Source: Effrenium voratum
Lineage: Eukaryota > Sar > Dinophyceae > Suessiales > Symbiodiniaceae
Direction of reading: 5' to 3'
DNA: 64,000 bases
Assembly: GCA_963377175.1 (NCBI GenBank)
Contig: CAUJNA010003299.1
Span: forward strand, 536,602 to 600,601
A model generated the notes under the pieces. It searched no databases and was not told the DNA's origin. It worked only from the letters and a program-made list of their open reading frames with translations. How positions within the stretch are numbered: the first letter of the stretch is position 1; the number at the start of each line of letters is the position of its first letter. Both the position numbers and the translations under genes were made by a program. Below, in pieces: positions 59,223-64,000 of this stretch.

Positions 59223-61849
59223 CTCCCGGGGACTTTTTGTGAAAACGTCGCCCTGTTTTTTTTTTTCTGTGACCCCCCAAAAAAAGAGAAGAACAAGAAG
59301 AGGAGACAGGTCATGATCTCCAAAAGACGGCAAAGAGGGAAGGTTGGCACGGCCCATTCTGGCCAAAGGGGGGAAAAAGAAGGGGGCCGCCCCGGTTTGG
59401 TCCTTGAGCGCCGGATCATCGGTCTGCTGAAAGGCCTCGTACCTGAGATCGAGGTCAAGAAGCGCCACCAGGAGAAACGAAATCCATTTCGCACGGTTCA
59501 GACAATTCAAACGAATCATGGACGACCCCGTAAACTAACAAACCCGGTCTTTTTACGGCTTCCAAGTGGTGCAAGATTCTGTCCATCCACAGTAGGAAGG
59601 TAGCAAAAGGAAAAGGGAAAAGAAGAGAAGCAACATCAGGAAGGCACCTACCAACTGGCGCGGGATTCTGTCCATCCAAAGTATGTTTGAAGTAGCGGTT
59701 GTTGACGCAATATTGTCTGAACTTGGCCCAGATTATGAAACCACAGAAAAAAGGACGTAGGAGGGCCCCTTCCCCAGTGCCATGAAACACTTGGCAACTT
59801 GCAGCACACACACTCACACCCCACAACCCCTCAAAGAAATCTCCTTCGAGGCGGTCAACTTAAGCGGAATCCAACATCGAACTCCTAGTTGATGAGAGAA
59901 ATGATCCGGCGATCCTTCACTTGGAAAGGAACCCAAGAGGAGGGGACACCGATGCCCAAAACGCCTCCGCCCCCAGCCAGGTTGCAGCAAAGAATTCGGG
60001 ATGCGGTGGCATTCCTCAGGGAGGATTGCCTTGAACATGTCTAAACGACCATGCCTTGAACAACCACTGCTGGAACAACCAGTTTAACCAGCACCTCAAA
60101 GCAAACTCAGTTTTTGGGCCAAGACCCTTCAAGGGGGACCAAGAAACTGGGTCCTTCGACTATGAGGGCTTGAATAGTTGGAATCGGGTTGTGGCTGCCA
60201 AGCTAAGGAATGTGTTCAAGATAATCATGTGTTAGCCCCTTACAGTGCCATGAAAGTAAGTGCACTCCAAATTGTGTATTTGTTTCTTGCAAGCCACTGT
60301 GACCCAAGAGTTGCTTTTTGAGCATGGCTTTCGCTCCCAACTCCTGCTGATCATCAAAGTCGCAGCCTGGATGGCGATTTGGATGCTGCCTCTTAGAGGC
60401 CACCCTGAAGTCTGTGGCGCTGCGAATCCTCGATGCTGGAGATCGAGATCCACCCACTGGAATTGAGAAATCCCCCATGAGCGTGTTCGAATTTCTGAAA
60501 TGCTTCCTGAGAAAGGAATCATAGTCAAAACCATGGTATCGATGGGGTCCACCCACAAACACCAAGTCAAGAGTTGAAGGGGTGGCTGCACCTGTTTGTG
60601 GCGGAGCTGTCTTACAGCACCCCACGCAGTCTCATTTCAGGATGCTCCTCCTTCCCGACGCCGAACTGTCTGTCGCTTGGACCAACCAGGCATAGGGGTC
60701 CAAACCAAAAAGGGGCGACTGCTGGCAATCGGGATGCGAAACTCAAGCCATGACAAAAAGTCTGACTTCGTCGAAGAATAGCCCCAACACTTTCAACCTG
60801 CAAGCAAGCTTCCTTGAATTCCTTTTTGGAAATCCAAGCGTGGGTCCATCTCCAATTTTGGTTGACAAGCAGTTGAGTCACAATCCAGGCTTGGTATGAT
60901 ACGAGCTATCCAATGGCATTTGAAGAATCAAAATGGCGGCAGCATCTACTTCATAGCTGAGCTATACCCTTGTAGGTGTTCATTACAGCGCCCAAAACTA
61001 TCCAGAAAACAACAAAAATGGTGGGATGTACTCGAACCTTAAAGTCAGACCCGCATTATTATTTTTGGTGCGTTTTGCCCTGGATCGGTGAAGCAGTTCC
61101 TTTTTGTGCACACATCCAACTCCCATCCTCACCAGCTCGTCTGTCAGCGACCCTGCGCGGCTTGTTCGCCCAAAGCAAAGGGGGCCTACTGGGGATGCAC
61201 GAAATCAATTTTGCGCCACTTTGAAACCATGAGAAACCATTTTTGGTGGTATTTACAGAGAAATCATCATTCTAGGGTTTCTCAGGTGCAGGATTTCGTC
61301 CATCCGCCGTATGAACGTCCAAATGTTTCACTTGAGGGACCCGGATTTCGCAACGGGACGATGTAAAGCCCACAAATGACCCGCACTCCTTCACTCTTTA
61401 AATAGTTGGATGCATTGTTTACTTCCAACATTTCGAGATTGGCCCATGCTTCCCTCACCGGTCCAATCCGTAAAAACCCTCGGGGGGTCAAGATCAGCAA
61501 CCAAACTCAAGCGCATGTCTTGTGTTGGAACTAACAGGGTTCTTCCCCTTTAAACATCCCCCCACCCAACAGAAACTCAACTCCAATGGGATACAAATTT
61601 GTAGGAGGCCCCATGTCATGTCCATTTGCTGATCCTGCTCAGGCCATGCCCCCTGCATGACTTCCAGAACCGAGAAGATGAATGGGAGAAGGCCCCTGTA
61701 TCGAAAATCCCTACCATCAATTGTCCCTGCCATCAATTCATTTGAGGTGGGCACATGAGACAAATCCATGTCCAGCCTGAGAATCAAACCAAGTGCTCTA
61801 GTCAACCCATGGCCAACGAGGAGCGCCCATTGCCAGGTCTTTCGCCTAC
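59223..61849 (-). other. Intron or introns of gene 1, with no confident exon
   Basis: The exon upstream exits in phase 1 with its GT donor and the one downstream enters in phase 0, so at least one exon here is missed or a different donor is used. A minus-strand open frame at 60,203-60,625 (GFDYDSFLRKHFRNS, then DFSIPVGGSRSP) has a protein-like look and might be part of a decayed transposon, but I cannot identify it. Confidence 0.35.
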
Positions 61850-61982
61850 CCTTCCGCCCGGGTTTTGGATCGGATTGTGACTCGCCTGTCGCTCGGGGAG
61901 ACGGTGGCGGTGGGCCTTTTTCGTGTGCACCCTGTGCCGTGTGAGCATCTTCGCCCAAAGCCTGCAGTACAGCTGCCCTGTC
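61850..61982 (-). CDS. Gene 1 duplicated exon, copy 3 (DRAAVLQAL type)
   Basis: The minus strand reads DRAAVLQALGEDAHTAQG, then AHEKGPPPPSPRATG and ESQSDPKPGRK. It has an acidic-capped helix followed by a Pro-rich tail. Acceptor AG|GAC at 61,984-61,983, the same position as in the two sister exons; donor GT at 61,849 (phase 1), with other GC or GA donors possible inside. The unspliced upstream reads GLAEE, again like the SEE that ends copy 1. Confidence 0.6.
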
Positions 61983-62312
61983 CTCCTCGGCCAAGCCGGT
62001 CCTGAAGTCTCGCGCCGCGCAAAAGCTGTTGCCGTTTGTGGTTCAGTGGAGAAACCTTCATCTGAGCAGCTGGCAAAATTACCACAATAGGCCAAGAGGG
62101 GACCCAAAACCGGTACCTATCAACTTGAGATTGTGCTCATTTGATCCAACATGTTCCGAAAAGGTCAGAGGGTCGTTTCGGTCAGCCAATGCACAGCCAA
62201 GAATACTTCCGTTCGTCTGTGACAGGATGCTCGATGGGCTAAGGTTCTTTTGCGGTTTTCTTGCTTTGCCAATGGCAAAGAGCCAGCCAAGTTTCCACCC
62301 ATGATCCAGGGC
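61983..62312 (-). other. GC-AG intron of gene 1, 330 nt
   Basis: It begins GCCCTGG after CCAGAA and ends GCCGAGGAG on the minus strand. No other feature. Confidence 0.5.
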
Positions 62313-62411
62313 TTCTGGTGCGGGAGCTGGCCGGGAGGGAGCTGGCCAGGAGGGAGCTGGGGCTTCTCGGATCGCATCATCTGCCAAGGCCTGCAGCACA
62401 GCCGCCCTGTC
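62313..62411 (-). CDS. Gene 1 duplicated exon, copy 2 (DRAAVLQAL type)
   Basis: Thirty-three codons on the minus strand: DRAAVLQALADDAIREAPAP, then SWPAPSRPAPAPE. The first nine residues are identical to copy 3; the tail is Pro/Ala/Ser-rich from a short internal CCAGCTCCCTCC repeat. Acceptor AG|GAC at 62,413-62,412, donor GC at 62,312, phase 0 at both ends, so it can be duplicated without breaking the frame. Confidence 0.65.
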
Positions 62412-62996
62412 CTCAAGGCAGCTCAAAAACCAATTCGAGGTAAGCTGACCGTTTGTCCCCAACTGAACGCACCGCAACTCCTGCGTGGCCTACCAATGGC
62501 AGTTGGCCTACCAATGGCATTGGCCTGCAGCAACCGCGGACCCCCCCAAACCAAGGCTTACATGGTAGCTCACGGCCTGGACATCATACCCCTTCGCTCC
62601 ATGTCACACACAACTCCCATTCCCCAGAAAGACCGGCCGTCGGTTGTACTTTCCCCGAGTGCTATGTTTTCTTTTTTTTACCCGGGGCACCGCTTACATG
62701 GCAGCTTCTGTGTAACCCCGGAGGCGACACTAACATGATGTAGGATATATTTTTTTACTGGGGCCGACTATGATTGTTGGAGAAAGAGTAGCCCCTGAAC
62801 CACACTGTTTAACTGGGGAATCAAGTCCCTCGCGTGGGGGTTGCTTAAAATAAAGGTGCCTGGAAACTTTCGCCGGCCTTTCGCCTTCCTTTGCGGCCCT
62901 GCTCGTTGTCAAGCAATTGTTTTCTACAAGCAAAACTAGGAAACCATTCACACAGTTTCCTCCCCACAAGTTTGGTCATCGGGAGCAGCCCTGGTC
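62412..62996 (-). other. GA-AG intron of gene 1, 585 nt
   Basis: It begins GACCAGG after TCCGAGGAG and ends TGCCTTGAG on the minus strand. GA donors are known in dinoflagellates. No other feature. Confidence 0.5.
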
Positions 62997-63143
62997 CTCC
63001 TCGGACATGCCATCCCAGGCGTCTGCCTGCACCCAATCCGGGCGAGGCATCGCAGGCACACGAGAGGCTGGGGTAGGAGGTGGCATCGGAGGGGGCGTCG
63101 GAAGCTCATCCTCCTCCAAGATGCGGAGCACTGCTGCCCGGTC
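62997..63143 (-). CDS. Gene 1 duplicated exon, copy 1 (DRAAVLQAL type)
   Basis: Forty-nine codons on the minus strand: DRAAVLRILEEDELPTPPPM, then PPPTPASRVPAMPRPDWV and QADAWDGMSEE. It is the longest copy: acidic helix, Pro-rich linker and a Trp-containing acidic end that reads straight into the next copy's DRAAVLQ. Acceptor AG|GAC at 63,145-63,144, GA donor at 62,996, phase 0. The upstream unspliced sequence QLEHLSFQ is intronic but also resembles the end of such a unit. More copies may lie beyond 64 kb. Confidence 0.65.
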
Positions 63144-64000
63144 CTGGAAACTGAGGTGTTCCAACTGCTCCGCGACACCGGCCAGCATGATGACAAAGGC
63201 CGAGAAAAGCTCAAACCCGAACCCTCCCAAAAACAAAACACAGCTGAGCCGAAACAAGCCGGAGCCAAACTCAAGACCAATTCGTCTCCAGGCCAGGTCT
63301 TTTTTCATGCGTTCCCCTCGTCCAGTCCGCTTCCTGTTCTGGAGGCTGTGTACCCAGACTGTAACTATTACCCAAACGAGTCATGGTAACAGTTTGTGGA
63401 AATCAATCAACAGATGTCCGCAAGATGCCCCCTGTGCAACGGCAGACGTCGAACTGTAGATTTGAAGATGCAGATGTACGACTCTTGCAAAAAGGGGAGA
63501 CTCAGCTGAAGGTCTTGAACAGGGGACCCCTGAACGCTCCAAACACAAATTGAAAGCCAGGTCCACGAAACGGAAAACTTTGGTTCCCAGGAAACGATCC
63601 GGCACTAGGTATTATAATTCCCAAACCGGACACGAAAACCGGACACGAAAGCCCCCAGCAAAGAGCCTGCATCGCGGCTCGGGCAAAACGAATGCCCAGC
63701 AGATGTTCGGGAGAAAAGAAACGGTAAAAGTTCACACAAAGCAAGGGGCTCCCCATACACGTCACCCCGCGCAGAGCTCCTTGGTTGGCAAGCAAGCGAG
63801 CTACGCCCGCAAAGCAGTCAGCCCAAAGCGGGGCAACGGCAAAGCAAGGGGAAGGAACAAATCGCCGCGTCTTCTCTCTCCCAAAAATACAGACCAATCG
63901 GCCCCAGAGTGTTTCTCAAAATAGAGCCCCAAAAACTGGGGCTTCTTTGTGGTTCCCTTTTTGATTGCGACCCCCAAATAAATAAAAAATATCCGTCGCC
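63144..64000. other. Right-edge non-coding stretch
   Basis: Upstream of the last recognised exon of gene 1. Open frames here show no splice-phase or repeat support. I see nothing further. Confidence 0.4.

Noticed and set aside
60203..60625. Minus-strand open frame of 140 codons with protein-like composition
   Set aside because: No recognisable domain, no phase-compatible splice sites and no link to gene 1; kept only as a remark.

Overview
The window looks like nuclear DNA of a dinoflagellate, most likely a Symbiodiniaceae-type genome. Supporting signs are GC-rich exons set in less GC-rich introns, introns that mostly begin with GC (some GT, some GA) and end in AG before a G, all supported genes on one strand, and very long tandem LGSSL-type protein repeats. 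I recall such repeats from dinoflagellate gene models but cannot name a Pfam family. The 100-N gap shows a scaffolded assembly. Nothing looks prokaryotic. All genes I can support lie on the minus strand, so transcription runs from high to low coordinates.

Gene 1 (about 63.1 to 55.0 kb) is the 3' part of a gene that may start beyond the right edge. It has at least three duplicated exons that begin with an acidic helix (DRAAVLQAL-like), then charged or helical exons, a Gly/Phe-rich exon, and a last exon whose GPRGG motif resembles the PBCV-type basic adaptor domain, followed by TAG. The phases of the last five exons agree at every join.

Gene 2 (about 49.9 kb to beyond position 1) is the main object. 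A short helical exon and a few irregular exons lead into a run of tiny exons (41.0 to 33.6 kb), several exactly 36 nt long, that together spell a continuous 12-residue periodic protein. These feed a giant exon (32,611 to 10,785) which, after one 789-nt intron, continues from 9,995 off the left edge. The giant exons hold about 31.8 kb of coding sequence, about 10,600 codons, made of roughly 295 units of 36 residues (108 nt). Each unit is three related 12-residue modules: YG-type, LD-type and RS-type.

The most striking observation is that this reading frame has no frameshift, no TAA and no TAG across about 10,600 codons. It is nevertheless interrupted by thirteen TGA codons, and all thirteen sit at the same residue of the 36-residue unit, the arginine at position 5 of the RS module. 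The spacing between successive TGAs is always a whole number of 36-nt modules, usually of 108-nt units. Either CGA-to-TGA decay is tolerated at only one place, or this TGA is not read as a plain stop.

The rest (32.6 to 64 kb outside exons) is intron or intergenic DNA. It holds a 27-bp satellite containing the N gap, three G/T-rich arrays of period 9, and small dispersed elements with inverted ends. Many long open frames, especially on the plus strand, are shadows of these repeats.
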